From NCBI GenBank assembly GCA_034440635.1, contig JAOTON010001351.1, positions 1,784,501-1,848,500 on the forward strand: a stretch of 64,000 nt of DNA, read 5' to 3'. The notes below the pieces were generated by a model. The model was not told where the DNA came from, did not search any database, and saw nothing but the letters and a program-made list of their open reading frames with translations. This DNA is from Lepas anatifera (taxonomy: Eukaryota; Arthropoda; Thecostraca; Lepadidae). This document shows positions 22,592-34,394 of the stretch, piece by piece. Within the stretch, counting starts at the first letter, position 1. The number at the start of each line of letters is the position of its first letter. The translations under genes and the position numbers were made by a program.

Positions 22592-24632
22592 ACGCTGCAG
22601 TGACACTGGGGTAACAGGCTGCAGTGACACTGGAGCAACACGCTGCAGTGACACTGGAGCAACACGCTGCAGTGACACTGGAGCAACAGGCTGCAGTGAC
22701 ACTGGAGTAACAGGCTGCAGTGACACTGTAGTAACAGGCTGCAGTGACACTGTAGTAACAGGCTGCAGTGACACTGGAGTAACAGGCTGCAGTGACACTG
22801 GAGCAACAGGCTGCAGTGACACTGGAGTAACAGGCTGCAGTGACACTGGAGTAACAGGCTGCAGTGACACTGGAGCAACACGCTGCAGTGACACTGGAGC
22901 AACACGCTGCAGTGACACTGGAGCAACAGGCTGCAGTGACACTGGGGCAACACGCTGCAGTGACACTGGAGTAACAGGCTGCAGTGACACTGGAGCAACA
23001 GGCTGCAGTGACACTGGAGCAACAGGCTGCAGTGACACTGGAGTAACAGGCTGCAGTGACACTGGAGCAACACGCTGCAGTGACACTGGAGTAACAGGCT
23101 GCAGTGACACTGGAGTAACAGGCTGCAGTGACACTGGAGCAACACGCTGCAGTGACACTGGAGCAACACGCTGCAGTGACACTGGAGCAACACGCTGCAG
23201 TGACACTGGGGCAACACGCTGCAGTGACACTGGAGTAACAGGCTGCAGTGACACTGGAGCAACACGCTGCAGTGACACTGGAGCAACACGCTGCAGTGAC
23301 ACTGGAGCAACACGCTGCAGTGACACTGGAGCAACACGCTGCAGTGACACTGGGGCAACACGCTGCAGTGACACTGGAGCAACACGCTGCAGTGACACTG
23401 GAGTAACAGGCTGCAGTGACACTGGAGTAACAGGCTGCAGTGACACTGGAGCAACAGGCTGCAGTGACACTGGAGCAACACGCTGCAGTGACACTGGAGC
23501 AACACGCTGCAGTGACACTGGAGTAACACGCTGCAGTGACACTGGAGTAACAGGCTGCAGTGACACTGGAGTAACAGGCTGCAGTGACACTGGAGCAACA
23601 GGCTGCAGTGACACTGGAGTAACACGCTGCAGTGACACTGGAGTAACAGGCTGCAGTGACACTGGAGTAACAGGCTGCAGTGACACTGGAGTAACAGGCT
23701 GCAGTGACACTGGAGCAACACGCTGCAGTGACACTGGGGCAACACGCTGCAGTGACACTGGAGCAACACGCTGCAGTGACACTGGAGCAACAGGCTGCAG
23801 TGACACTGGAGCAACACGCTGCAGTGACACTGGAGCAACACGCTGCAGTGACACTGGAGTAACAGGCTGCAGTGACACTGGAGTAACAGGCTGCAGTGAC
23901 ACTGGAGTAACAGGCTGCAGTGACACTGGAGCAACACGCTGCAGTGACACTGGAGTAACAGGCTGCAGTGACACTGGAGCAACACGCTGCAGTGACACTG
24001 GAGCAACACGCTGCAGTGACACTGGAGCAACACGCTGCAGTGACACTGGAGCAACACGCTGCAGTGACACTGGAGCAACACGCTGCAGTGACACTGGAGC
24101 AACACGCTGCAGTGACACTGGAGCAACACGCTGCAGTGACACTGGAGCAACACGCTGCAGTGACACTGGAGCAACACGCTGCAGTGACACTGGAGCAACA
24201 GGCTGCAGTGACACTGGAGCAACACGCTGCAGTGACACTGGAGCAACACGCTGCAGTGACACTGGAGCAACAGGCTGCAGTGACACTGGAGCAACACGCT
24301 GCAGTGACACTGGAGCAACACGCTGCAGTGACACTGGAGCAACACGCTGCAGTGACACTGGAGCAACACGCTGCAGTGACACTGGAGCAACACGCTGCAG
24401 TGACACTGGAGTAACAGGCTGGAGTGACACTGGAGCAACAGGCTGCAGTGACACTGGAGCAACAGGCTGCAGTGACACTGGAGCAACACGCTGCAGTGAC
24501 ACTGGAGCAACACGCTGCAGTGACACTGGAGCAACAGGCTGCAGTGACACTGGAGCAACACGCTGCAGTGACACTGGAGTAACAGGCTGAAGTGACACTG
24601 GAGTAATAGGCTGGAGTGACACTGGAGTAATA
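22592..24632. repeat. 24-bp minisatellite, about 85 copies
   Basis: The unit is CTGCAGTGACACTGGAGCAA plus CACG or CAGG, so nearly every unit carries a PstI-type CTGCAG. Two binary variants are interspersed (ACGC/AGGC and GCAACA/GTAACA). The GCA-type units dominate at 23965-24410. The 24-bp length keeps frames open for up to 780 codons on the minus strand (for example LLQCHCSV repeats), but this is an artefact of the unit. The right edge merges into the SINE tail at 24633. Confidence 0.97.
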
Positions 24633-24635
24633 ATA

Positions 24636-24812
24636 ATGTCTGAGGCTTAACGACGCACCAACTGCCAAGGTCATACGGCGTCGCCAACTCTTACCCCGTT
24701 GGAAGGATTTTTGTAATCAGATCAACTTATTCCGAGGCTCCGCCGGGGCTTGAACCCGGAACCAGTGGCTTAGAAGACAAGGGTGCTATCCAATAAGCCA
24801 CCTCATCCCCAC
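24636..24812 (-). mobile_element. SINE with tRNA-Arg(TCT)-like head
   Basis: On the minus strand, 24812 down to about 24737 folds like a tRNA. It has A box TGGCTTATTGG (complement at 24790-24800), TCTTCTAA in the anticodon loop region and a perfect B box GGGTTCAAGCC (complement at 24747-24757). It is closest to my memory of tRNA-Arg(TCT). The acceptor and anticodon stems do not pair well. The sequence continues into a SINE body ending GTCGTTAAGCCTCAGACATT and an ATT repeat tail at 24636, so it is a retroposon and not a gene. The flanks share GTGACACTGGA (24617-24627 and 24813-24823). Confidence 0.75.
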
Positions 24813-25359
24813 GTGACACTGGAATACAAAGTTGGCGTGTAACACCATTAATCGAACAAATATGTGTAGGATGGTGCGTAGGATTATCCACGGCAAAGCT
24901 TTGGCTACATTATCCGGTGGATGCCTCGCCTCGAAACTATTTTGGACCCAAACCATTATTTCCAGCCCATCACAGTTCCAGAACAAGGCTTATCAATCAC
25001 ACGAATGACGAACATTACACCGGCAATAAGCCTGATTCAGCAGCCCAAAATACAATTGGCACACACCTGTAGACGAAATTACATCGAGACACGGCGCAGC
25101 AGTGGGCATATTTACACCGAAATAGCAGACAAGCAATGACTGTTCTCTATGTTTTAGCCATCACTGGCGGAGCAAAGTAGTTTCATCAAGGTATGAGATC
25201 ACCGGTGGATCACGGAAGCCTCGATCAATAATGTCATTAAAGTAAATAAGATATCAAATTTGAAGGTTTTTATGAAAAAGAGGCTTCCAACAAAAAATAA
25301 GAATAGAGACGAGAGACGTCTCAGGTAATGAGTTTTATGTAACATGGGTGTAACGGGCA
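24813..25359. other. Spacer, no gene
   Basis: It begins with a single degenerate copy of the 24-bp unit (GTGACACTGGAATA). Nothing else is recognised. Confidence 0.5.
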
Positions 25360-27278
25360 GTAGGGGAGAGGGTGGTAAGACGGGCATGGTAGGTAAGACG
25401 GACACAGGCTCTGTGGACCAGACCAGCAATGGTATAGATATCCCATTACTTGCATAAGTGTGTGTTTGGGTAGCTGATCATGAGCCAAAAAATGAATGCC
25501 TAACCTTTATTATTTTTCCAAAATTTTGGAAAAACAATATTGATGGCTCAATCTAACATTATTAGTAGTTTTGTTTGTAGCGTTCTGTCAGTGTCTGGTC
25601 ATATTTTGAAAGTCAAATGTGCAAAATCTGTCAGGGAGAGCGTTAACATGCATTCGGTGATTGAAGTTTTATATTACCCTTGCATGATGGTCGTCAAGAA
25701 TGAAATTTTCTAGAATATCGACATGGGTCAAGACGGGCACTACAGGAAATATTATATTACCAAAAAGTATATAATATTTATCGGTGCTGTTTTTACATGA
25801 TTAACCCGCACCCCACCGGCGCCACCTTCGCCGGGGTCCGGCGCCACCTTCGCCCCACCGGGGGCATCGATGGCCCCCTCTAACTCCGAAAATATGGGGG
25901 TTAGCGCAAATCTGCAAAGTGCATTAGAAAGCTCGCGTGAATTCAGTAAAAATTACTTCGCATATTTAAGCGCTAAGGTCAATGGTTTGACCTCCAGAGG
26001 TCAAGAAAGGTCACGACAGGCTATTTTCACTCCAATATGCAATGCTTAAGAAAACTGGGCATAACTCCTAGCCATTAAAGCTATTGAGATCTGGTTAAGT
26101 ACATTTCATAGGAAATTGCCAGTACTTTTTCCGCTATGTGGAACGTAAAGACCTCCCGCCAGTGGTTTGACCTCCAGAGGTCACCTCGTGACCTAATATG
26201 ACCTGAGGTCACGAAAGGTCAGAAAGTGACCTTGCCGTATATCAAATGAAAGCCAGTAACGAGACAAACACGATGGTGTTTGTTTCAGCACTCTAGCTTA
26301 ATTAGGTCAAAAGTTATTGTCAAAATACTGTTTTCGACCCCTGGTGACCTTGGATGACCTTGGAAAAGTCAAAGGACAAATATGACCCCTGGGATCCGTG
26401 AAAGGGTGTCAAAAAACGCTGTTCTGAGCATTCTGAGTATTTTCAGTCATATTTGTGACTTTTAGATCATGAGACAGCGTTTTCTCACGCTTTTCCAATG
26501 GGAGAGGTCGCCCCGTGACCTGACCTCAGGTCACGAAATCGAAAAATCCCGGATATACACGTTGTAGACCCTGAAGGGGTCATGAAGTGTAGCAATTTTC
26601 AAATCGATCGACTACGAAATGTAGCTCTTATAGAGCTTCAAAGTTGAAGTGAGGTGACCTTGGTTGACCTAGCCTGGTGACCTGACCTTGGGTAACCCGG
26701 GGTAAAAATTTTCAGGAAGGATGGGAAAATGATGAGGTGAGAGATAGAGCCCTCAACCGCGGTGCTGCGTTTTGTCGTTTTTCTGCTATCTCGAAAAAAC
26801 CTTAGGGGGCCATCGATGGCCCCGGTGGGGCGAGGGTTAAAAGGAATCAGTCCAAGAAGGTCCTGCAAACCGGATTAGGAGCTGTAAATTATTGATTGTT
26901 TGAATCCAATGAAAAATTATCTTTTATGAAATTTCCGCAAAATAATTATCTGCCGGCGGAGTTATAAAAAAGCTTTGCAAAATGTTTCAGACCTCATTTT
27001 TGTTCCATATGGTATGGTTTTTTTAAATTTCTAGCATATGATGAACTATTTTCAAAAGCCTGTCTTACCCCCACCTGTTGGGGTAAGACGGACGTTTGCA
27101 GCATTCTACGGTAAACGTTATTGCTCAAAGGAATAAGCACGGACCCTAGTATGTTTAAGCGCAGGGACAAATAAATGTTTGCTGAAGCGACAAACAAAAC
27201 CTCATCACCGTTATATGAAAAGTGAGTGAGATACAGTCTCAAACACAACTATGCCCGTCTTACCACCCTCTCCCCTAC
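25360..27278. mobile_element. DNA element with TAAGACGGGCA-type inverted ends
   Basis: Ends of about 27 bp face inward: GTAGGGGAGAGGGTGGTAAG and ACGGGCAT at 25360-25386, and the reverse complement at 27251-27278. GTAAGACGG-like phrases recur inside each end (25391, 25732, 27081). No transposase frame is seen. A family A element (25801-26840) is nested inside, so the original was about 880 bp. I cannot assign a superfamily. Confidence 0.75.
25801..26840 (+). mobile_element. Family A TTAA element, full length (ATCGAT subfamily)
   Basis: TTAA at 25801-25804 and 26837-26840, total 1040 bp. It is collinear with, and very similar to, 13916-14939, including the GGCCATCGATGGCCCC palindrome at both ends and dense TGACC/GGTCA motifs. 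It has no coding frame. Confidence 0.9.
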
Positions 27279-27305
27279 CTATGCGTACTGCTACTGACCA
27301 GGATA

Positions 27306-28190
27306 TTAAAACTCGCCCCGCTGAGAGGGGGGGCGAAATTCGCCCTCCCCCTCCTGATTTTCCCCAAATAACGCATAAAAGAGACGCAGAACAACGCAAC
27401 TTAGAGTACCTTGTGCCTGCTCAATTTTACGCATCTGGCCAATTTTTTAGGTAAGGTCACGTCATGTTAAGGAACTATTCACGGTCAAGCGACCCGACCT
27501 CAAAACCTAAAATCACGGGTTTGAAGCAGCGCTAAAGGGACATCAGCAAACCAATCAATTTCAAACTTTCACAATATGATGAAGTCATTACGGTCTAAAA
27601 ATCTGTTATTTCGGAATTTTGATTTTGCTGACCTAAGGTGTGGTCAGTTTTTGGTCACCCCATTATAAGTCTATGGTGAAAAATAGAAAGGGCTCGTTTT
27701 CAGGAAATACTGGATAGATAAAGATAAAAATCCGAAAACCGTGTATTCTTACAACAATCTTGACCATAAGGCTGAGTTTTCGACCATGTGACCCCTCAAA
27801 GATTATGTCGGGACACAAGAGCTTACAGTGATTGTTTTGCCAATAACTTCTCACTGAATTGAGATAAAGCTCCTATTTTGCTTGGATTGTGCTTATATTG
27901 TCACAGGGAGTCAACTGATATGCAACATGACCATATCAGGTCATCATGTGACCCTGACCTAGCTCGATGCCAGGAAATTTTCACAATTTGACCTAGCAAG
28001 GTCATATTATGCATCATTCGATTAGCCAGGATGAGAGGAATCCTATAATGCATAAATATTTGTTCTAGCTCCGCGGGGTAAGAATCTAGAGGGGAAACGT
28101 ACACTGCCCTGTTGTAAGCCTATGGAACCTTCTTTGACCTATGCTGAGCTCAATATTGACCTGACATAAAGTAATTCAAATAATTTATCT
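27306..28190 (+). mobile_element. Family A relative, subfamily with GGGCGAAATTCGCCC palindrome
   Basis: It starts near ATTAAAACTCGCCCCGCTGA with a G-run/C-run palindrome at 27325-27353. The body (ATTTTCCCCAAATAACGC, CCTAAAATCACG, TGATGAAGTCATTA, TTATATTGTCACAGGGAGTC) is the reverse complement of 29417-30443. Rich in TGACC/GGTCA. The right end is not preserved clearly. Confidence 0.7.
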
Positions 28191-28515
28191 TATTGACAAC
28201 TTGGATGCTTGTATATTCAACATAATGAAACAATCCGACCAGAAACCAATGCACAAAACACTAAAGACCAATCTCCCAAAATCTGGCAGCACTTTTCAGG
28301 AAAGAGGCCATTCAAAAGATTGAAAGATTTGAAGACTTGCACTGGCAACCCGCATCAGAGCCAGCCCTGGACCATTTCCATGAGATTGTTTGCTTGCTGA
28401 TGCCACGGGTTCCTGACCTTCGGCACGCGCAAAAGACAGCGGCGCGCAGTGCGCGTGTTACACGCGCAGTGCCATGAACAGAGTTCACGGACGTCACCAG
28501 CCACAGCAGTCTCTG
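28191..28515. other. Spacer, no gene
   Basis: Between a degraded family A end and the 34-bp repeat. Nothing is recognised. Confidence 0.45.
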
Positions 28516-28652
28516 CAAAAGGAGCAGGACTGGCGCTGTGGCCCCTCTGCAAAAGGAGCAGGACTGGCGCTGTGGCCCCTCTGCAAAAGGAGCAGGACTG
28601 GCGCTGTGGTCCCTCCGCAAAAGGAGCAGGACTGGCGCTGTGACCCCTCTGT
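28516..28652. repeat. 34-bp tandem repeat, 4 copies
   Basis: AAAAGGAGCAGGACTGGCGC followed by TGTGGCCCCTCTGC recurs at 28517, 28551, 28585 and 28619 with almost no variation. Confidence 0.95.
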
Positions 28653-28736
28653 GCACCTGCAACCGCACCGATACTTATTCATCTCTGGCATAAAATAGGT
28701 TTCATTAATTAGTTTCCCTTTACTAGCGCATAGTCA

Positions 28737-29145
28737 TTAAAGGGAACGTGGCACCTTGATAATAGGATTTCAACTGAGCTGACCATATGACGGAGCGGTC
28801 CGCGAAGCCACTGGACGCCACTGGACGCGCATGTCACCTGCCTCACAACTCAGAACATTCAGCCCCTGCCGACCCCGTCCTCCCCGGATGTGACGTCATG
28901 CGTCAGGAAAGTGACGTCGCGTGACGTCGTCAAGTTCCGCTGCGCGTGCTGCGTGGACCTCTTTAAAAGCCATGCTCTAAACCTGGCTTTGGTACCGTCC
29001 ATTGCAGATGCGCATAACTGGCTTTATTGGCTAGTTTCAAACGTGAAAACCTTGAAATAGATCAAGAAAAGTAGCAAAAATGGATAAATATCACCCCTTT
29101 GATCCTAATGTTAGCCTCTTTTAATAAAACACTTTTATTTGTATT
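28737..29145 (+). mobile_element. Family B-related TTAA MITE, divergent
   Basis: It begins TTAAAGGGAACGTGGCACCT with TTAA at 28737-28740. It carries TGACGTCA at 28891-28898 plus two further TGACGTCG motifs at about 28911-28930. The segment from 28978 matches 10975-11137. The right terminus was not found. Confidence 0.55.
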
Positions 29146-29416
29146 TGTGTTCATTATTGATGCATCTAAAAATTCAAATCTCGCACAAGGCATTGCGAGC
29201 AGGGGCATTCGATGACATTTCAGCACACCGGATGGTCAATTTACACCGTCATGTCTTTCAAGTTCTTAAAACTTTGTCGATGGAGTTAACGGCAGGCCAG
29301 AAGATGTCTGTCGCATTTTTAGGTCACTAGGTGCAGCGGTTCAGAAGTTATAGCCTCCAGAAATTTTACACTTTGTCGACGCAGCAACGTCTTCAATGGC
29401 TATTCTATACAAATTA
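29146..29416. other. Spacer, no gene
   Basis: No supported feature. Confidence 0.4.
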
Positions 29417-30443
29417 TCACGCGCCCCACTAGGGTCCCTGCATGACGCCCCCGCTGGGGGGGCGTTTCCTCCCCCCGCCTCCGTACCTCATTTCCCAGGA
29501 ACGCTAAAGAAAAATTACGGACGGCGTTCGAAACCTCTTGACGAAACGAACAAAATTTATAGGGAGTATCTTTATGTCAGGTCAATATTGAGGTCAGCAT
29601 AGGTCAAAGAAGGTTCCATAGGCCTGCAACAGGGCAGTGTACGTTTTCCGCTCTAGATATTTACTCAGCGGAGCTAGAGAAAATATTTAGCATCCTTGGA
29701 TTCCTCTCATCATGGCAAATCGAATGACGTATAACATGAACTTTCTAAGCCAAATTTTGAGAATGACCTGACCTCGAGCTAGATCAGGGTCACAGGGTGA
29801 CCTGGTATGGTTATGTTGCATATCAATCGACTCCCCGTGACAATATAAGCACAACGCAAGCAAAATAGGAGCTTTATCTCAATTCAGTGAGGAGTGATTG
29901 GCAAAATAATCACTGCATGCTCCTGTGACCTGACATGACCTTTGATAGGTCAGATGACCAAAAACTCAACTTGATGGTCAAGATCGTATTAAGAATACAC
30001 GATTTTACAGTTTTCAGCTTTATCCATCCAGTTTTTACTGAAATCCAGCCCTTTCAATTTTTCACCATAGACTTAAATGGGGTGACAAAAATATTGACCC
30101 CACCTTAGGGCAACAATATCGAGATTCCGAGACAGCAGATTTGTAGACCCTAATGACTTCATTATATTGTGAAAGTTTCAAACTGATCGGTTGACAGATA
30201 TTCCTAAGGCGCCGCTTCAAACTCGTGATTTTAGGTTTTGAGGTTGGGTCGCTTGACCTTGGATAGCTCCTTGACCTGAAATGACCTGACCTAAAAAATT
30301 TGTAAATATGCGTAAATTTGATAAGATTGATAAAATCAGGGATAAGGTACTGTAAGTTTCGTTGCTCTGCATCTCTTCGTTGTTGCGTTATTTGGGGAAA
30401 ACCAGGAGAGGGGAATTTCGCCCCCTGCGGGGCGCGTGATAAA
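29417..30443 (-). mobile_element. Family A relative, inverted copy of 27306-28190
   Basis: The ends are TTATCACGCGCCCCACTAGG and GGGGCGCGTGATAA, an inverted repeat close to the family A consensus but with TTAT/ATAA where the other copies have TTAA. It has a subterminal palindrome CGCCCCCGCTGGGGGGGCG at about 29445. The body is the reverse complement of the copy at 27306, with TGACC/GGTCA motifs throughout. It is about 1.03 kb and codes for nothing. Confidence 0.8.
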
Positions 30444-30467
30444 ACGATGGTAAATGGGTAAAATTGT

Positions 30468-30840
30468 ATATCAAAATATTAAGAATGAGCCAATGAAAGC
30501 ATAGGTGAAATTTTCGAAAGATTTCATTTTTGCTGAGAAAAGTTGTAATTCGTAATAAAAATAGCTTTAAAAATATGTTCTTCGGCGTGGATTTAAAAAC
30601 AGACAGCAGCACGTTAAAAATCATGTTTCAAAGTATTAAAATAAATAACAAAAGCCGTGGGTATTTTCTTCTGAACACTTAAAGCTTAAAGTTTAAAGTT
30701 TTAGTCTTAAAGTTAGTTAAGACATGTGTTCTTCAGCCTTTATTTGAAAACCGACGCAAGGGTGTGAAAGAGAATGTCTCCGACTAATGAGTTAAAAAAT
30801 AAAAACTTGGGTTATTTACTTCTAAGCTTTACAATCCTAC
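30468..30840 (+). repeat. Dispersed repeat: two tandem copies of a ~160-bp unit
   Basis: The phrase GTTCTTCGGCGTGGATTTAA at 30580, followed by a CGTGGGTATTTTCTTCT block, recurs diverged at 30729-30830 as GTTCTTCAGCCTTTATTTGA, then TGGGTTATTTACTTCTAAG. An inverted third copy lies at 33800-34017. The family is unknown. Confidence 0.65.
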
Positions 30841-32065
30841 AGCATTAATCACGGGTAAGCGCCGTTGGCTGACCCTGCAGTGCTCAGCGCTCGCTCGCTT
30901 CTTCTGGCTGATGTGTCCTGAACCTAACCTGAAGACGACAGTTCAAGGAATAAGTGGGTGGACAGTGACAAAATAAATATGTTTTAAATAATCTGAATGG
31001 TCTTTTCACTTCTGTTTGAATATTGTACGTAAGTTGCCCCTTTAAAAGCGTTAGGAAGCGCATGAGGGTAACAAGAAGAGATAGAAATGACTGCCCGTTT
31101 ACAGAGTGAGAAGATGACTGCATTCGGGGTTAGCTACTAAACTATCGAAATGATCAGTTGTAACGCTTTTTCAGTTACGGCAAACTATTTAACGATATTA
31201 AATTATTACTCTTCGTAAGGAAAATAACATGCGTTATAGCGGCCATGACCATGGGCAGAAATCCCGGGGGGTTGGGGGACCCCCCTGAATTTCGGGTCTC
31301 CCATAGGCTTTTTATAGGGCTTGCATTGCCATGCCGGCGCTAACCCACCCAGGACCCCCCTGGATCGAGAAGAGATCTCCAGCCATGGCCATAACTAGTG
31401 ACCATTAAAAGTGATATGTCAAAGCCATTAAAAAACGAGTTGTTAGTTTATGAAGAGAGCACCTGTATGTGTCGAAATGTTTATCTTTGTTCCAAGTAGT
31501 CCCATATATGTCACAAATCACACGGTTCTATTCCGGCCATAATACACTTCAGCATTCTACCACGTGACCACCACATCTCAGAAGTTCATGCTCAGGAGCC
31601 TTTCTCCTATCCTGATGAATTAAAAAGAAATGAGGAAACATAGAACATTCCCACATGGTATTGAAGTTTTTGCATTTATCTGGCCGTTTCGAAATTCCAA
31701 ATATCAGCTTGAGTTTGGAATCTGGTCTATATATTTCTTCTTCGGGAGCAACTACTCTTGTGGGATTTATTGTTTGGCTTTGATTAGCAGGAACCTCAAA
31801 GCTTCTCCGCTGATATAATTTTCCTAGAACGCAGACAGGACAGATTCGCAATGTCTCTGATTCTTTTCAATGCGCTCCTGATATTGTCTTACGAATTTTT
31901 GCCACATTTACTGGCAAAATGAGGTTAATCATATTTGATAACAAAACCCACATTACAATGTTTATTCACAAGTGGGAACAATTATCAAATATAGTTTATC
32001 TTAGGCTTTTGGATCCTTCCAAGTGCATTCAATTTTTTCAAGACCTGGTTGCAGTTTACAGTTTT
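30841..32065. other. Spacer, no gene
   Basis: AT-rich. A short G/C-run inverted motif (GGGGGGTTGGGGGACCCCCC) lies at about 31267-31286. No recognisable frame. Confidence 0.5.
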
Positions 32066-32878
32066 TTAACACGCGCATTGACGGGGGGCGGGTACCCGCC
32101 CCCTCGGGTTTTTCGGAGATAGCAGAAAAACGGCGGCGCGTAGCGCCGCCGTACTTGGCATACTTTTTCCCTCATCATTTTTACAACTTCTTTGAAAATT
32201 TTAAGGTTAGGTCATCTCAGGTCAGGTCACCAGTACAGGTCAAGTGACCCGACCTAAAAAAAAGTTTAAGATAGCATAAGTCGGAGAAGGGTGAACTTAT
32301 CCGATTGAAACTCATATCACATAATGGCCCCACCGAGTTCTCTAAAATATGTTCCGGTATTTTTGATATCGATGACCTAAGGTCAGGTACGAGGCATGAC
32401 CTCTCCACTGGAAATACATGGGAAAATGGTTTTTTTACGGAATAACTCATTAACGGATGGCGATAGAGCATATATTTTAGCTGCATTAGACTCGCCTTGG
32501 CTTTGCGGTTCTAATGGTATGCATTTTATATAACTTGACCCTGACCTGACCTCAGGTCAGGTCAAATCCTTGATTTGACCTAGCAAGGTCAAATTATATA
32601 TCATTCGATTCGGCTTGCTGAGAGGATTCATATAGTTCAAGTCGTTTTGCTCTATCTTTACTTGTTCAGATGTAATGGCCGAAAAACTTAATTTACATGT
32701 TATCCCTATGACGGCATGCTTTGACCTCTCGTGACCTTAAATGTGACCTGACAAAAAAATGGTTCAAATGTTTTCGATGGAGAAGCGGATGAGCTAACCA
32801 ACACCGTTTACCGTTTTTCGCTATCTACCGTGGTTCTCGAGATCTTAGGGGGCGGGTACCCGTCAATGCGCGTCTTAA
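32066..32878 (-). mobile_element. Family A TTAA element (GGGTACCC subfamily)
   Basis: TTAA at 32066-32069 and 32875-32878, length 813 bp. The left end is TTAACACGCGCATTGACGGG; the right end is the same motif inverted with one change. The palindrome GGCGGGTACCCGCC lies inside the left end, with a shorter form at the right. The body contains an exact 23-bp palindrome of GGTCA repeats at 32542-32564. It is collinear, in reverse, with 53289-54132. Non-coding. Confidence 0.9.
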
Positions 32879-33799
32879 GAGATGCTGAGGTAAAGCGTGG
32901 ACAGAATGTGTAGCGCTTCAATGTTTCACATAACACGCCAAATAAGTACCTTTCTTTCTTTCCCTTCGACCTCAACGCCCAAAGTTACAATTGCAAATGC
33001 CCCTAAACCAAGCTTTGCATCCTGGGGCGTGTTGGGAACAAACCCAAAGTGAAATTAAACCTAACTTTGGAAGCTGTAACAAGCGTCCCATCATTTCAGA
33101 ATAAGCATTTGAAGTCGCAGCCGGCCATCATCGGGACGGCGAGGTACGGCGGAAAGAGTTTCAGATTTAGGGATTGGGACAAATGTCTCCTTCCTAAGAC
33201 GGTGGGGGAGGAGGGATTTCAAACCAGCCCTCGTCATTCAAGGGAAAACAACTTACTTAAGGACTTTTTATAAGGCGTTCTGCGCAAGGCACATTTGCCC
33301 GCCTCTGGAATTCTGAAAACAACTGAAAACTGGACTATAATCGCTTAAATAATTGCCAACACTGCTTGACAAAACGTGTTGACGCGCTTCACGAAACATT
33401 CGGGCAACTAGCGGGGAGTGCTCAGGCATTTGTTGTGGATAGCTATCGTGTGTGAGTTGTTAGGCCTTTGCAGCAAATACCCACAGTGTTAGGCTTTTAT
33501 CCCATCACTCTGCTTGTCTACGTACTGGCGTCAGGCTTCGGACAACTACTGAAGACAACACTTCCGTCTAACTTATTGGTTGAACTATTCTTTATGCCTA
33601 GTTTTTTCCCAGTTATTACAATCATTACACCAGTGAGTAAAACATACGACAAAATGTATACACAAAAGTGTAGTTTGTCATTTCTCACTCCTTGTTCCAT
33701 CAACGATCGTCTGGAGGTCAAGTTCTGAGGTATAGGGACAGATAAACGTGCCCTCCGCACCGCACGGCGTGCGCTAACGGCGCGCACCTGTGATGTATC
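32879..33799. other. Spacer, no gene
   Basis: Mixed DNA with short open frames only. No family is recognised. Confidence 0.45.
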
Positions 33800-34014
33800 C
33801 CGCCAGCTTTTCCAAGCTTAGAAGCAAATACCCACGATTTTCATTTTCAATATCTATACTTTGAGACGTGCTCTTGCACATGCTACTGCCAGTTTTCAAA
33901 TCAACGCCGAAAAACATATTTGCAAAACGACTTACATTGTTTTTAGCTCCTGCAACTTTTTCAATAAATATCAAATATTTAAAAAATGTCACCATTGTGT
34001 TTACAGACTCATTC

Positions 34015-34017
<3 letters not shown>
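33800..34017 (-). repeat. Inverted copy of the 30468-30660 repeat
   Basis: The reverse complement contains CGGCGTTGATTTGAAAACTG and then ATCGTGGGTATTTGCTTCTA, matching 30585-30680. The match extends to the AT-rich edge (GAATGAGTCTGTAAACAC against GAATGAGCCAATGAAAGC). Confidence 0.6.
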
Positions 34018-34104
<87 letters not shown>

Positions 34105-34118
34105 ATATATATATATAT
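34018..34118. repeat. (TA)n microsatellite
   Basis: About 40 TA repeats with one TTT interruption near 34101-34104. Confidence 0.97.
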
Positions 34119-34249
34119 ACTTGATTTATCGGTAGTTGTTTTACTGGGGCATTCTCATGCCAGTCAGGTCTCTGTGTACCTCCAGTATTTATATATCTCT
34201 TATCGGCTGTTATAGTATTGCAGCTTTTTGGAAAATTGCTAATTAGGAT

Positions 34250-34394
34250 ATTTTTATCATGAACAGAGGAAAGTGGAATAAAACGAAATATGTACATGTT
34301 TCAGCAGAAATAAGGTGAAATCCGTTATTTCCAACATAGATTGTCCCAGAAACCTCCAGTCTAGAATCGCACCAAAGTGCCACATTCCCTTTAA
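34250..34394 (+). mobile_element. Family B 3'-end fragment
   Basis: Matches 12610-12749 (AAATCCGTTATTTCCAA, ATCGCACCAAAGTGCCAC, ATTCCCTTTAA) and ends with TTAA at 34391-34394. Confidence 0.65.

Noticed and set aside
22592..24632. CRISPR-like array
   Set aside because: The units are contiguous with no unique spacers, and everything else in the window is eukaryotic. It is a minisatellite. The same applies to the 46-, 47- and 96-bp arrays.
24737..24812. Functional tRNA-Arg(TCT) gene on the minus strand
   Set aside because: The A and B boxes are good, but the acceptor and anticodon stems mispair. The sequence also runs directly into a SINE body with an ATT tail.
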